A stretch of 64,000 nucleotides of DNA from an uncultured bacterium (GTDB lineage Bacteria > Muiribacteriota > Ozemobacteria > Ozemobacterales > Ozemobacteraceae), in assembly GCA_937949615.1 (NCBI GenBank), contig CALEDQ010000021.1:28204-92203 (forward strand), read 5' to 3'. This document shows positions 26,033-36,637 of this stretch, piece after piece. The position numbers and the translations under genes were made by a program. Below the pieces are notes generated by a model. The model saw nothing but the letters and a program-made list of their open reading frames with translations. It did not search any database and was not told the origin of the DNA. How positions within the stretch are numbered: position 1 is the first letter of the stretch; the number at the start of each line of letters is the position of its first letter.

Positions 26033-27762
26033 GTTCAACCGGTCGAATAGTCACTGTTTACGGCAATATGGTTACAGCAGAAGTTGAAGGCACCGTTCGA
26101 CAGAACGCGGTTGCTTATTGTCAGCGCTCTGACGGAGTCAGACTGATGTCTGAAATCATCCGAATCAGAGGGAAACTCGCTGACATGCAGGTTTTTGAAC
26201 TGACCCGCGGTCTCAAGGTTGGCGATCCCGTCGAAATTACCGAAGAGCTGCTCTCGCTCGAACTCGGGCCCGGCCTGATCGGCATGGTTTATGACGGTCT
26301 GCAGAACCCGCTCCCGGAAATGGCCGCGCAGGTCGGCAAATTTCTCGAACCCGGTCATTACCTCAAGGCCCTCGACCGCAAGCGCGACTGGGATTTCACC
26401 CCGCTCGTCGCACCCGGTACCGTATTAACCGCTGCCGAAAACCTCGGCAAAGTTAAAGAAAACATTTTTGACCACTTCATCATGGCTCCATTTACCCTCA
26501 ATGGTGAATGGAAAGTTAAAAGCATCGCTCCTGCTGGCAAATACAAAGTTGACAAAGAAATCGCCGTTCTCGAAAAAGATGGTCAGACAGTCTCTGTTAA
26601 CATGATTCAACGCTGGCCCGTTCGTATTCCGCTCGGTATCTACCGCGAACGCCTGCTGCCGACTCAGACCATGGTTACCAAGCAGCGCATCATCGACACC
26701 TTCTTTCCGATCATGCTCGGTGGCACCTATTGTATTCCAGGCCCGTTCGGCGCTGGTAAGACGGTTCTGCAGCAGATCACCAGCCGCCACGCCGAAATCG
26801 ACCTGGTTATCGTGGCTGCCTGCGGCGAACGCGCCGGTGAAGTTGTCGAAACTCTGCGCGAATTTCCGCATCTTAAAGACCCGCGCACCGGTAAAACCCT
26901 GATCGAAAGAACGATCATCATCTGCAATACTTCAAGTATGCCGGTTGCTGCCCGCGAATCGTCGGTTTATACCGCGATCACTCTCGGTGAATACTACCGC
27001 CAGGTTGGTCTCAACGTTCTGCTGCTTGCCGACTCGACCTCACGCTGGGCTCAGGCATTGCGCGAAATGAGCGGCCGTCTCGAAGAAATTCCCGGTGAAG
27101 AAGCTTTCCCGGCTTATCTCGAAAGCTCGATCGCCCGCTTCTATGAACGCGGCGGCATCGTCGAACTCAAAGACGGCCGCAAGGCGTCTCTTACTGTCGG
27201 TGGCACAGTCAGCCCGGCCGGCGGTAACTTCGAAGAGCCAGTCACTCAGGGTACTCTCAAAGTTGTCGGCGCTTTTCTCGGTCTGTCATATGCCCGTTCA
27301 TACGCCCGCCGTTTCCCGGCCATCGATCCGCTTGAATCCTGGTCGAAATATGCCGGCGTCATCGCCCATGAAAAAGTCGCCTGGGCCCATGGCTTTCTTA
27401 AACGCGGCAAAAGTATCTATGAAATGATGCAGGTTGTCGGCGAAGAAGGCACCTCGATCGACGACTTTGTCATCTATCTCAAATCAGAATTTCTCGATAA
27501 CGTCTATCTGCAGCAGAACTCATTCGACGAAGTCGATGCCGCCTGCCCGGTTGACCGGCAGCAGCACCTTTTCGAAATGGTAACCAACGTTCTGAAGCAT
27601 AAATTCGAAATCACCGATAAAGCCCGGGCCCGCGATCTGTTCTTCACTCTCACCGAACAGTTCCGCGACTGGAACTACTCACCCTGGCAGAGCGACCAGA
27701 TGAAAACTGCCGAAAATGCCATCAAGGCGACTATGAGCAGCAAGGAGGCGGCACATGCGTAA
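26029..27762 (+). CDS. atpA: V-type ATPase catalytic subunit A
   Basis: The catalytic nucleotide-binding subunit, 577 residues. It has an N-terminal beta-barrel (1-75), the bulge (non-homologous) region (about 110-190) typical of A subunits, Walker A GPFGAGKT (238-245), the segment [11 protein letters not shown] and [25 protein letters not shown] broken by the usual loops, then the C-terminal helical domain. The P-loop has the A/V-type GPFGAGKT form and not the F-type GGAGVGKT. The start is GTG with GAGGAGGT upstream. Confidence 0.98.
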   Translation: MSSTGRIVTVYGNMVTAEVEGTVRQNAVAYCQRSDGVRLMSEIIRIRGKLADMQVFELTRGLKVGDPVEITEELLSLELGPGLIGMVYDGLQNPLPEMAAQVGKFLEPGHYLKALDRKRDWDFTPLVAPGTVLTAAENLGKVKENIFDHFIMAPFTLNGEWKVKSIAPAGKYKVDKEIAVLEKDGQTVSVNMIQRWPVRIPLGIYRERLLPTQTMVTKQRIIDTFFPIMLGGTYCIPGPFGAGKTVLQQITSRHAEIDLVIVAACGERAGEVVETLREFPHLKDPRTGKTLIERTIIICNTSSMPVAARESSVYTAITLGEYYRQVGLNVLLLADSTSRWAQALREMSGRLEEIPGEEAFPAYLESSIARFYERGGIVELKDGRKASLTVGGTVSPAGGNFEEPVTQGTLKVVGAFLGLSYARSYARRFPAIDPLESWSKYAGVIAHEKVAWAHGFLKRGKSIYEMMQVVGEEGTSIDDFVIYLKSEFLDNVYLQQNSFDEVDAACPVDRQQHLFEMVTNVLKHKFEITDKARARDLFFTLTEQFRDWNYSPWQSDQMKTAENAIKATMSSKEAAHA

Positions 27763-29050
27763 GTTTTACACCAAGATAGACAACATTGCCGGTAACGTCG
27801 CCACTCTCAAGGCTACCGGCGTCGGTTATGAAGAGCTCGCTCTCGTTGAAGGCAGCTGGGGCAAGTCTCTCGCTCAGGTAATCAGGGTAAACGGTGACAA
27901 TGTTTCTCTGCAGGTTTTTGCCGGCACCCGCGGTGTGTCGACCGGCGACCGCGTTTCTTTCACCGGTCACTCAATGCGCTTCAGCTTCTCAGATGACCTC
28001 TTCGGCCGCGTTTTTTCAGGCGGCGGCGAAGCCCGCGACAACCGCGGTGAACTGACCGACAACCTCATTGAAGTCGGTGGTCCGGCCGTTAATCCGGCGA
28101 TCCGCCTGATGCCGCACCGCATGATTCCGACCAATATTCCGATGATCGATGTTTTCAACACCCTCGTCGAAGGTCAGAAACTGCCGATTTTCTCGATTCC
28201 GGGCGAACCTTACAACGAACTGCTGGCACGCATCGCTCTACAGGCCGAAGCCGATGTTATCATCTTCGGCGGTATGGGTCTCAAATACGATGAATACCTG
28301 TTCTTCAAAAACCGTCTCGAAGAAGGCGGCGCGATGAACCGCTCGATCATGTTCATTCACACCGCATCAGACCCGGTCGTTGAATGTCTGCAGACTCCAG
28401 ATATCGCTCTGACCGTGGCTGAACAGTTTGCCATCAAGGGCAAAAGAGTTCTGGTTCTGTTGACCGACATGACCAACTTCGCCAACGCGCTGAAAGAAAT
28501 CTCGATCACCATGGAACAGATTCCTTCGAACCGCGGTTACCCCGGCGATCTTTATTCGCAGCTTGCCTCACGCTATGAAAAGGCCGTCGTTTTCGAAGAA
28601 GGCGGCTCGATCACACTGATGGCAGTTACGACGATGCCCGGCGACGACGTCACTCACCCGGTTCCTGACAATACCGGTTACATTACCGAAGGTCAGTTCT
28701 ACCTCAAGGGCGGCGTAATCGACCCGTTCGGTTCATTGTCGCGCCTCAAACAGCAGGTTAACGGTAAAACCCGCGATGACCACCGCGCCATCATGGACGG
28801 CTGCATTCAGCTCTATGCCAAATGCCGCGAAACCCGCGAAAAGCGCGCCATGGGCTTCGAAATGTCAGACTGGGATAACAAGCTTCTCAAATACGGCGAA
28901 AGTTTCGAAAAGCAGATCATGAGCTTTTCTGCCAACATCGGTCTTTTCGATGCCCTGCAGCAGTGCTGGAACATTCTCGCCGAACATTTCGAACCCCGCG
29001 AAACTGGTATCAGATCGAATCTCTGCGACCAGTTCTGGCCCAAAAAATAA
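27755..29050 (+). CDS. atpB: V-type ATPase subunit B
   Basis: The non-catalytic nucleotide-binding partner of subunit A, 431 residues. It lacks an intact P-loop: the corresponding loop reads SIPGEPYNE, as in other B subunits. It keeps the conserved [16 protein letters not shown] and [17 protein letters not shown] segments. The usual N-terminal barrel and C-terminal helices are present. It overlaps the end of atpA by 8 bases. Confidence 0.98.
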   Translation: MRKFYTKIDNIAGNVATLKATGVGYEELALVEGSWGKSLAQVIRVNGDNVSLQVFAGTRGVSTGDRVSFTGHSMRFSFSDDLFGRVFSGGGEARDNRGELTDNLIEVGGPAVNPAIRLMPHRMIPTNIPMIDVFNTLVEGQKLPIFSIPGEPYNELLARIALQAEADVIIFGGMGLKYDEYLFFKNRLEEGGAMNRSIMFIHTASDPVVECLQTPDIALTVAEQFAIKGKRVLVLLTDMTNFANALKEISITMEQIPSNRGYPGDLYSQLASRYEKAVVFEEGGSITLMAVTTMPGDDVTHPVPDNTGYITEGQFYLKGGVIDPFGSLSRLKQQVNGKTRDDHRAIMDGCIQLYAKCRETREKRAMGFEMSDWDNKLLKYGESFEKQIMSFSANIGLFDALQQCWNILAEHFEPRETGIRSNLCDQFWPKK

Positions 29051-29062
29051 TCGTGAGGCTTT

Positions 29063-29662
29063 ATGGCTGAAAAAATCAAGAAAACCAGACCGGAACTGCT
29101 GCGACAACGCCGCCAGCTGGCGATGTTTCAGCGCTTTCTCCCGACTCTGGTGCTCAAGAAACAGCAGATTCAGTCTGAGATCCTTAAAGTCAGGGCCGAG
29201 CGCGAACGCCTCGACCGGCAGATGGCTGACAAGATCAGGCTGAGCGATGGCTGGGCTACTCTGTTCAGTGAATCTTTGCCCGGGCCGGTCACCAGACTGG
29301 TCAAGGTCAAGAATATTCAGCGCGGCATTCGCAACGTTGCCGGCATCAAGCTGCCGATTGTAGCTGGCGTTGAATACGAGATCAGTGACTTTTCGCGCCT
29401 GAGCACGCCCCCGTGGGTCGATGCCGGTCTTGAATTTCTCAAAGAACTTCTCGAACTGCGCGAAAAAGTCAAAGTTCTGCACGAACAGGAAGAGCTGCTG
29501 CACCAGGAATTACGCAAGGTCACCCAGAGGGTAAACCTCTTCGAAAAAGTTAAAATCCCGCAGGCCAAAGATAACATCAGACTTATCAGGGTTTCTCTGG
29601 CCGAAGAACAGACTGCCGCTGTCGGTCGCTCGAAGATCGCCAAAGGCAAGTCTGCCGGCTGA
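29063..29662 (+). CDS. atpD: V-type ATPase central-stalk subunit D
   Basis: The rotor shaft subunit, 199 residues. Two long helices flank a central beta hairpin. The N-terminal KIKKTRPELLRQRRQLAMFQRFLPTLVLKKQQI is split by conserved turns, and the C-terminal helix contains LRKVTQRVNLFEKVKIP, the subunit D signature. It lies 12 bases after atpB with GTGAGG upstream, and 12 bases before atpI. Confidence 0.95.
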   Translation: MAEKIKKTRPELLRQRRQLAMFQRFLPTLVLKKQQIQSEILKVRAERERLDRQMADKIRLSDGWATLFSESLPGPVTRLVKVKNIQRGIRNVAGIKLPIVAGVEYEISDFSRLSTPPWVDAGLEFLKELLELREKVKVLHEQEELLHQELRKVTQRVNLFEKVKIPQAKDNIRLIRVSLAEEQTAAVGRSKIAKGKSAG

Positions 29663-29674
29663 TAAGGAGAATTT

Positions 29675-31459
29675 ATGATCAGTAAGATGAAGAAACTTCT
29701 CCTGGCCGCCAAAACCGCCGAACGGGAAAAAGTTCTCGAAATTCTGCGGCTCGCCGAGATTGTTCATGTCGAACCGGCCGTAACCGAACAGGTCAAGGTT
29801 TCCGGAAAAATCAACGAAGCGATTGAGAGCTGTTTCAAGGCAATCAATATTCTTTCGCAGATCGACCCGGCCAAATCGGGTGAGCATCTTGCGACGCCGG
29901 GCACTCCAACCCGGCTTGTCGAAGAGACTCTGGCCAGTGACCGCGCCATTCACGAGCATAAAGAAAAGATCGCCGCTCTGAAGCGCGAACTCGAAGAAGT
30001 TCTGCCATGGGGTGAGCTTGGTCTCGAAGATCTGGCCTGGCTTAAGCACGAAGGCCTCAAAATCGTATTTCTCAAAGGGCCGGTCAGCGAAGCAGAAGCT
30101 ATTTCTGCCGAACTTGTTTCCCTGATCAATGAAATCGACGGCAACGGTATTTATGCCGCTGCTTCGCGCCAGGAAATCCACGTTCCCGAAAAATTCGTCG
30201 AGCTCGCCCTGCCAGCGCACGAGGCCAGCGAACTCCAGGAAGACATTCAAGCCTGTCAGCGCGCCATCGATGAGCATCATCATGCCCTTGAATGCCTTCT
30301 GTTGCGTCGCGAAGACATCGAAAAACATTATATAAAGCTGCTGAACCGCAGACGTTTTGCCGAGGTCGAAGCAGGGGTTCACACCGAAGACGAAATCTTT
30401 GTACTGACCGGCTGGTGCCCAGAAAAGCGGGTGTCTGAACTTCAAAATGCCTTTGAAGAAGCAGAGATTAGCGTTGGCATGAGCTTTGAAGAGCCTGGCG
30501 AAGAAGATATACCACCGACCAGTCTCGATAACCCTGCGGCGATACAGAGCATCGCGCCTCTCTACGATTTCATGGGCCTGACGCCAAGCTATAATGAGCC
30601 AGATACCAGCGGTTTATTTCTCTCGATGCTGACGGTTTTTGCCGCTTTTCTGATCGCTGATGCCGGCTACGGTTTTCTGGTCACTATTCCGCTTCTGCTT
30701 GCCTACCGGCCATTGGTGAAAAGAGGTGCCGATCCGGCTTTCTTGAAACTTGGCCTGTTTCTGTTCGGTGGCGGTGCGATTTATGGCCTGCTTACCAATG
30801 CCTGGTTTGGCGAAACATGGTATCTGGTCGATGCCTACCGCTTTGACCCGGGCAGCAAAGACGGAGCAAAGCTTCTGCAGTGGCTGTGCTTTTTCATAGG
30901 TCTGATGCATCTCACTCTTGCCCACATCATGAAAGTAAGACGTCGACCGGTTAATCTCTCTACACTGGGCGAAATCGGCTGGATAATCTTTTTGTGGGCA
31001 ATGTACGGGCTGATCTGCAATCTCATTCTTGGTTCAGGTTATTCTGTAATCGGGGCTCAGGCTGTGCCGTTGTTTAAGATTTCACTCGCCCTTATTCTGC
31101 TGTTTACTGACCCCTCCTGGAACATTTTTAAAAGTGTACTTGCCGGAGTTGGTGCGATTCTGCAGAACGCTTCTGGCGCTTTCTCAGATATTCTCAGCTA
31201 CATTCGTCTGTGGGCTGTTGGTCTGGCAGGCGGTCAGATGGCGCTCGCCTTCAACAAAATCGCCGGTATGCTTCCGGCCGAACCGGTTTACTGGCTGATC
31301 AAACTGCCGGTGCTGGTTCTTGGTCATATGGCCAACATAATTCTGGGTATTATCAGTATTCTCGCGCACGGGGTGCGTCTGAATCTGCTCGAATTCTCGA
31401 ATCATCTTGAACTCGACTGGGCCGGACGCCGTTACGATCCTTTCAAGGAAATCAGGTAA
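29675..31459 (+). CDS. atpI: V-type ATPase membrane subunit I
   Basis: The stator membrane subunit, 594 residues (fused a-subunit type). A cytosolic helical arm (1-305) is followed by about seven transmembrane helices. The strongly conserved region GAFSDILSYIRLWAVGLAGGQMALAFN (residues about 503-530), split here by normal loops, carries the essential Arg (YIRLW) used in ion transfer. EPDTSGLFLSMLTVFAAFLIADAGYG marks the first helix. A GGAG site lies 8 bases upstream of the ATG. Confidence 0.96.
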   Translation: MISKMKKLLLAAKTAEREKVLEILRLAEIVHVEPAVTEQVKVSGKINEAIESCFKAINILSQIDPAKSGEHLATPGTPTRLVEETLASDRAIHEHKEKIAALKRELEEVLPWGELGLEDLAWLKHEGLKIVFLKGPVSEAEAISAELVSLINEIDGNGIYAAASRQEIHVPEKFVELALPAHEASELQEDIQACQRAIDEHHHALECLLLRREDIEKHYIKLLNRRRFAEVEAGVHTEDEIFVLTGWCPEKRVSELQNAFEEAEISVGMSFEEPGEEDIPPTSLDNPAAIQSIAPLYDFMGLTPSYNEPDTSGLFLSMLTVFAAFLIADAGYGFLVTIPLLLAYRPLVKRGADPAFLKLGLFLFGGGAIYGLLTNAWFGETWYLVDAYRFDPGSKDGAKLLQWLCFFIGLMHLTLAHIMKVRRRPVNLSTLGEIGWIIFLWAMYGLICNLILGSGYSVIGAQAVPLFKISLALILLFTDPSWNIFKSVLAGVGAILQNASGAFSDILSYIRLWAVGLAGGQMALAFNKIAGMLPAEPVYWLIKLPVLVLGHMANIILGIISILAHGVRLNLLEFSNHLELDWAGRRYDPFKEIR

Positions 31460-31479
31460 ATTTTACAAGGAGCTAAAAT

Positions 31480-31980
31480 ATGCTGTCACTGATGTCTCTT
31501 CTTGGTAAGCTTTCTCTCGGTCTGATCATGGGCTTTGGCGGTCTGGGAAGCAGCCTCGGTATCGGATCAGCCGGTACTGCCGCCGCCGGTGGCTGGGCAA
31601 AAGAAGGTAAAGAAGGCAAGCCGCTTTCTGGTAAATTTGTCGGTCTGGTCGGCATGCCCGTCAGCCAGACGCTTTATTGTCTGATTCTTTTCATCCTGAT
31701 GGAACCTTTCGCCAGCGTTCCTGAAAATGGCCCGGTTCTCTTTGGTATCGCCATCGGCGTCGGTCTTTGCGAATTGTTCTCTGCTTATATGCAGGGTGTC
31801 ATCGGTGGCGCCGGCGTCAGATGTCTTGTCGACAACGGTGGCAAGGGCTTCGGTAACATCGTTGTAGCTATGGGTGTTGCTGAATCAGTAGGTCTATTTG
31901 CTCTGGTTACCGGCATTCTCATTCTCAACTCAAATGTCATGATCAAGGCTGCTGAAACCGCAGCTGCTGTTGCTCCCTGA
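31480..31980 (+). CDS. atpK: V-type ATPase rotor-ring subunit K (four-helix proteolipid)
   Basis: The membrane ring subunit, 166 residues, a fused double hairpin with four helices. Ion-site residues can be aligned with the Na+-binding Enterococcus hirae NtpK: Ser62-Gln63 in MPVSQTLY (Thr-Gln in NtpK), Gln105 in YMQGVIGG, and the essential Glu135 in VAESVGLF. Only the second hairpin carries the carboxylate, as in other V-type K subunits. An AGGAG site precedes the ATG. No subunit F or G gene is visible here. Confidence 0.95.
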   Translation: MLSLMSLLGKLSLGLIMGFGGLGSSLGIGSAGTAAAGGWAKEGKEGKPLSGKFVGLVGMPVSQTLYCLILFILMEPFASVPENGPVLFGIAIGVGLCELFSAYMQGVIGGAGVRCLVDNGGKGFGNIVVAMGVAESVGLFALVTGILILNSNVMIKAAETAAAVAP

Positions 31981-32043
31981 TTCAGATTTTTGCAACTGAT
32001 AAGGACTAAAACCAGATCCTGATCTGTTGCAGCTTGGCAAAAA

Positions 32044-32089
32044 CAAAAAAAACTGGCACCCGACTTGAATCGGGTGCCAGTTTTTTTTG
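32044..32089. terminator. Bidirectional terminator after the V-ATPase operon
   Basis: A 20-bp perfect inverted repeat (arms 32044-32063 and 32070-32089, core CTGGCACCCGA) has a 6-base loop and 8-base A and T tracts. It lies 63 bases after atpK and 10 bases from the stop of the minus-strand PHP-like gene. Confidence 0.95.
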
Positions 32090-32098
32090 TTATATTTT

Positions 32099-35083
32099 TC
32101 AGGCTTCTTCCAGGGGGAGAGACTTCTCAAGGGCTCTCAACCAGGCCAGAAAATCTTCCGCTTCCGCGCCTATCAGGTTACTGAGTTCTACCGCATCTCT
32201 GCCGGAGAAATTTTTCAGGGCATACTCTGAAAGAATGCTCAGCATACCGGCAAAACTGAATAATTCAATCAGCCGGTAATACAGAGCTCGATAACGCTTT
32301 GCTCTGGTTTTGGCTTCTTCGCTGGTTTCGCGTCGACGTTTCCAGACCCTTTCGCCGAGCGACGGCTTGTTGAGAAACAGCAGCCGCAGGCAGGTTTTTC
32401 CTCTGGGAGCTCTGGCCCAGATGTAGAGAATGTCGAGCATTGCAGTAAGCCGATCGTTGCGTTCTTCAGAATAAAGTTTTGGTAATATTTCGGTAAGATC
32501 ACGTTTGCGCAGCGTAAATCTCTGACTGAATTTTGCACCGCCCTCGATAAAGCCGGCGACCACATCTGACCAGAATTTGGCCTGAACGATGCTGGGAACC
32601 CCCATTAAATTGCCTGCCGGTGCAAAAATAGTTGCAATTGGCCACGAGAGAACCGACCGGAAAAAGTTTGCCTTGATAACGCTGCGGTCGAAGTTGCGCA
32701 GGCGGTTGTGTGTGGAAATGTAAATACCGTTGGCGATGCAGATAAAGAAAAATTTGCTGCTTTCATACAGCATACCAGCCTTCATATAAGGCCACAACAG
32801 ATCGAAATTGTTCTTTACCAGGCCCATGACCGGTACGCTGAATCCGGTCCAGAAGAGGGACTGATAGGCGTTGTCGAAGTTGACGTTATGCAGGTTCCAT
32901 CTTTTGAAGTCAGTTCCTGAAGAGGCTATCAGATCGACGAGAACATTGCGGTAAAAGGTGATCAGAAACCAGATGGTTGCAAAAGCTGCACCGAGAAAAA
33001 GATTTGTTTCGAACTGAAAATTCATCATCCAGTAAAGAGCGACTGAAAAACCCGTGAAAAGGCGCAGCATGTTTTTCAGATCTGGATTCAGATATTGCCA
33101 GAAGCGCCAGAAATTTATCAGCTGGATCTCTTTTTCATCGCCAACTTTGTTGGGAAGCGGCGGGAGCTGCTTACCCATGCAGACGATCATTTCATGGTCG
33201 CTTTCTTCATGGGGCAGGTCTTTTGCCCATTTGCCATGGTTAATAATCAGGCTGCCAATTGGTTTGGGGATGACAAAATGTTTTTCGAGAAATTTCTTTT
33301 TGATGGCTGGCGAAATCATCGAGGACCTGATAAATCCCATGCCCGGGATCATCTTGTTTCTGCCGCTTGAATCACTGCCGCAGGTTGGGATGATAGCTCT
33401 GTCTTCAGCAATTCTGCAGGCTTCTTCTATCTGGTCGCGTGGAATGCCGCTGATATCCTGTTGTTCCAGAAACTCAATCAGCGCCATCACCGGCTGATTA
33501 TTCAGCAGAAAAATAAATTTATTGAAGACGATCAGATCAGTTGGGTTCCTGGTGGCACTGTCCCGAAGATTCATTGTTTCGATATGCGTTATGTATTGCG
33601 CAAATTCGATTACATGACGAATTGCCTTTTTCAGGCCGATACTGCTCGGGTGGATCATGACCAGTTTTCCGGGCAGACTGCTCAGGGTCTCAAGCAGAGG
33701 CAGTTCTGAGGTGAAAGAACTGTCATAATCGACTGAGCTGCGCGAAGCCAGATATTTAGAGGCCAGTTCGGCACGTGATAGATGAGTATATGTCTGGCGG
33801 CACTCCTGGTAACGCGCATGAACCGCGTCCAGTTCCCACTGGCTGAAATTTCCCTGGCGAAATCGCTTTTTTGCTGCCATCGCCTGTGTTTTGAAAAAAA
33901 GGACTCGATTTAAAAATACTTTCTTGAATCGCTCAAAAAGTAATTCGCTCAAGTGTTCTCTTGAAGGCTGGCCATAAGCGACTATTTTTTGTATTTCAGG
34001 TTCGGTCAGGGGCTCGAACCAGCATGGACTGTCGCTGGCGAAGTCTTCATTCAATTTCGGAAGATGAATCTCGTTGAATTGCTTCATAACCGAGACTATC
34101 GACTTGTAACGTTTTTCAATGTTCTTATGCAGGCCTTCCTTGAAGGGTGCGAGTTCGGCCTCATGTTCTTTTAAAAAAGAGGAAAAATCGCGGCTGCGTC
34201 TGAAGGTCGGTGGAACATAAATATAGTGCCGGCGACAGCCGGCCTGCCCAACGCTGAATTCAATGCCGATATCTACAGAAATTCCAAGAATTTCGCCGGC
34301 AGTTATTGCTTCGCTGATCATGTCTTCTTCGTCAAAGTTGTTGTAAAGCAGGGTAATTCTTGACAGCCCTTTTACAAAAGAATCGATGAGAACCCGCGTC
34401 GGAGTTTTTCTGCCTTCGGTAAGGCAATCGTGAACATGGTCGTCCCAGCCGAGATCGAGGTTTTTAAGAGATTTGCCTTCTTCGGGTATTTCGATGAGCC
34501 CATGATCTTTGAGGAAGCCTCTGATGACGGCTTCATGACCGAAAGACGCTTTGCCGAAGTCAGCAACGCATTCCATCTGTCGCCGCCGGTCACCATAAGC
34601 CTTGATAGCTTCTTTTATCAGATAAATCTGAACCCTGGCTGTGTTGATAGGCATGTTGACGGTTTTGGCATGCATCGACTGTTCCATCAAAGTCCGCAGA
34701 GCCTGAAGACGATTTTCTGAATTTTCCGGGCTGTAGAGCCGGGTGATGATTATGTAAGCTTCGGCCATGCTCAGCCGGCGCCTTACAAACTCGCGGCAGA
34801 AGCCGCCAGGATGCGAAGCAAAGTGTTGCCGCAGCTTGATCGGAGGTTCTTCAAGTGTGTGATTCAGCTGATCGACGATGTTGCTGATTTCTTTGTTAAA
34901 GCTGACCCAGTTAATAAGGTCGCTGACAAAGGTTTTTCCTGCTTCGGCAATAAGGTGTGTTTTAAACAATTTCTTAAAATCCTGATTTATCTGGCAAACG
35001 AAAAAACTGTTGCCGAGTAAAACAGGGCAACAGTTGTTCTTGTCGAATCTGATTATAGATTTGCCATGGGCGGTTTGCAACAA
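32099..35083 (-). CDS. Large membrane protein with PHP-phosphoesterase-like domain
   Basis: A 994-residue protein of no family I can name. The region 210-585 has the order of PHP-family metal motifs: DDHVHD (214-219, motif I HxH), GIEFSV (273-278, the usual GIE motif), VMIHPSS (475-481, motif III His478), ITHIETMNLR (498-507) and GSDSSG (569-574, usually GSDAH). The second half of motif I (TDHN, here LYNN) and the last His of motif IV are missing, so activity is uncertain. Several hydrophobic helices follow (about 674-720, 741-790, 808-830), then a basic helical C-terminus. A 145-residue insertion (about 300-465) splits the PHP-like region. It is monocistronic, divergent from glmM. Confidence 0.65.
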   Translation of the reverse strand: MLQTAHGKSIIRFDKNNCCPVLLGNSFFVCQINQDFKKLFKTHLIAEAGKTFVSDLINWVSFNKEISNIVDQLNHTLEEPPIKLRQHFASHPGGFCREFVRRRLSMAEAYIIITRLYSPENSENRLQALRTLMEQSMHAKTVNMPINTARVQIYLIKEAIKAYGDRRRQMECVADFGKASFGHEAVIRGFLKDHGLIEIPEEGKSLKNLDLGWDDHVHDCLTEGRKTPTRVLIDSFVKGLSRITLLYNNFDEEDMISEAITAGEILGISVDIGIEFSVGQAGCRRHYIYVPPTFRRSRDFSSFLKEHEAELAPFKEGLHKNIEKRYKSIVSVMKQFNEIHLPKLNEDFASDSPCWFEPLTEPEIQKIVAYGQPSREHLSELLFERFKKVFLNRVLFFKTQAMAAKKRFRQGNFSQWELDAVHARYQECRQTYTHLSRAELASKYLASRSSVDYDSSFTSELPLLETLSSLPGKLVMIHPSSIGLKKAIRHVIEFAQYITHIETMNLRDSATRNPTDLIVFNKFIFLLNNQPVMALIEFLEQQDISGIPRDQIEEACRIAEDRAIIPTCGSDSSGRNKMIPGMGFIRSSMISPAIKKKFLEKHFVIPKPIGSLIINHGKWAKDLPHEESDHEMIVCMGKQLPPLPNKVGDEKEIQLINFWRFWQYLNPDLKNMLRLFTGFSVALYWMMNFQFETNLFLGAAFATIWFLITFYRNVLVDLIASSGTDFKRWNLHNVNFDNAYQSLFWTGFSVPVMGLVKNNFDLLWPYMKAGMLYESSKFFFICIANGIYISTHNRLRNFDRSVIKANFFRSVLSWPIATIFAPAGNLMGVPSIVQAKFWSDVVAGFIEGGAKFSQRFTLRKRDLTEILPKLYSEERNDRLTAMLDILYIWARAPRGKTCLRLLFLNKPSLGERVWKRRRETSEEAKTRAKRYRALYYRLIELFSFAGMLSILSEYALKNFSGRDAVELSNLIGAEAEDFLAWLRALEKSLPLEEA

Positions 35084-35282
35084 TTTCCTTTTAAATCTTC
35101 CGGCTGCTTTTGCTGCTCACTGTCAGTTTCCTTAAAAAGGCCGCCGATGCCTCTGCAACTGGACGTTACGCGGGCGATTGCCTTTATCTGCGCTCGTTGC
35201 TTCAAGTATAGAAAATATAGCCTCTCTTCTCAGGCTGTGATATACTTTCAAAAAAAATGCTGATTTTCAGGAGTGCTGACAA

Positions 35283-36632
35283 ATGGGCCGACTTTTTGGT
35301 ACCGACGGCGTTAGAGGCCTGGCTAACCGTTTTCCCCTCGATGGTTATACCGCATACCGTATCGCTCAGCTTGCCACCCGGCAGTTGCTGCTTAACCATA
35401 AAAAACAGGGTCGCCCTGTTTTTATCGCCAAAGACACCAGGCGATCCGGCGATCTGCTCGAACATGCAGTGGCGGCCGGAGTTGCCTCGATGGGCGCCGA
35501 AGCCCGACTGCTTGGCGTTGTACCGACTCCAGCGGTAGCATTCATTACCCGTGAACTACAGGGAATGGGCGGGGTCATGATCAGTGCTTCGCACAACCCT
35601 TTTGCCGATAATGGGATCAAAATTTTCGGGGCCGACGGCTATAAAATCAGCGATAATATCGAAGAGGCCATCGAAAAGGATCTGATTGCCAACAATCGCA
35701 TCGATATGCCTACCGGCGCCGATGTCGGTACAATCAATAACGACGATGCCTCGATCAGCTTCTGGATCAACAATCTCGCCCGGGTGGCCGGCGAAAACGT
35801 CGGAGCCAGAAAACTCAAGATCGCTCTCGACTGCGCCAACGGCGCAATCGCCCGCTGGGCACCAAAGTTCTTTTCTGACCTTGGCTACAGTGTCGATGCG
35901 ATCGGCGTTAATCCTGATGGTATCAACATCAATGAAAAGGTTGGTTCGACTCATATCAACGCTATTCTTGAAGTTGTTAAAAAAGAGCACTTCGATGTCG
36001 GCTTTGCTTTTGACGGCGACGCTGATCGCGTTATCGCCGTTTCCGGCGATGGCGATATCATCGATGGCGATTTCATTCTCGCAATTACCGCCAAATACCT
36101 CAAAGATCGCGAAAAATTGCCGGGTAACGCCCTGGTAACCACTGTTATGGCTAATCTCGGTCTCGATCTTGCGATGCGCAACCACGATATCAAAGTTTTC
36201 AAGACCCGTGTCGGCGACCGCTTTGTGCTCGAAGAAATGCAGAAGACGCAGACCATCGTTGGCGGTGAACAGAGTGGTCACATTATTCTTGCCGAACATG
36301 CAACTACCGGTGACGGTCTGCTGACCGCCTGCAACCTGCTGCGGATCATGCGCGAAACCGGCGCGTCACTGAAGGAACTGAGCGGCGTCATGAGCAAGCT
36401 GCCGCAGGTTCTTGTCAACATTCGTGTCAAGAGCAAAAACTTCGATGCCATACCCGAAATCGTTGATGTAATTCGTGATACCGAAAAGAAACTTTCCGGC
36501 CGCGGTCGAATTCTTGTCCGCTCATCAGGTACTGAAGACCTGGTCAGAGTCATGGCCGAAGGCCCCGATGAGGGCGAAATCAAGGGACTGGTCGACAGTA
36601 TCGCCAGAACCATTTCAAGCCACCTCTGCTGA
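35283..36632 (+). CDS. glmM: Phosphoglucosamine mutase GlmM
   Basis: It converts glucosamine-6-phosphate to glucosamine-1-phosphate for UDP-GlcNAc and hence peptidoglycan synthesis. The 449-residue protein starts GRLFGTDGVRGLAN. It has phosphoserine Ser103 in MISASHNP, the Mg2+ loop DGDADR (about 241-246), the sugar-specificity loop GGEQSGH and the phosphate-binding RSSGTEDLVRVM. The ATG follows GGAG at 10 bases. The next gene starts 5 bases after its stop. Confidence 0.98.
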   Translation: MGRLFGTDGVRGLANRFPLDGYTAYRIAQLATRQLLLNHKKQGRPVFIAKDTRRSGDLLEHAVAAGVASMGAEARLLGVVPTPAVAFITRELQGMGGVMISASHNPFADNGIKIFGADGYKISDNIEEAIEKDLIANNRIDMPTGADVGTINNDDASISFWINNLARVAGENVGARKLKIALDCANGAIARWAPKFFSDLGYSVDAIGVNPDGININEKVGSTHINAILEVVKKEHFDVGFAFDGDADRVIAVSGDGDIIDGDFILAITAKYLKDREKLPGNALVTTVMANLGLDLAMRNHDIKVFKTRVGDRFVLEEMQKTQTIVGGEQSGHIILAEHATTGDGLLTACNLLRIMRETGASLKELSGVMSKLPQVLVNIRVKSKNFDAIPEIVDVIRDTEKKLSGRGRILVRSSGTEDLVRVMAEGPDEGEIKGLVDSIARTISSHLC

Positions 36633-36637
36633 GTCTG

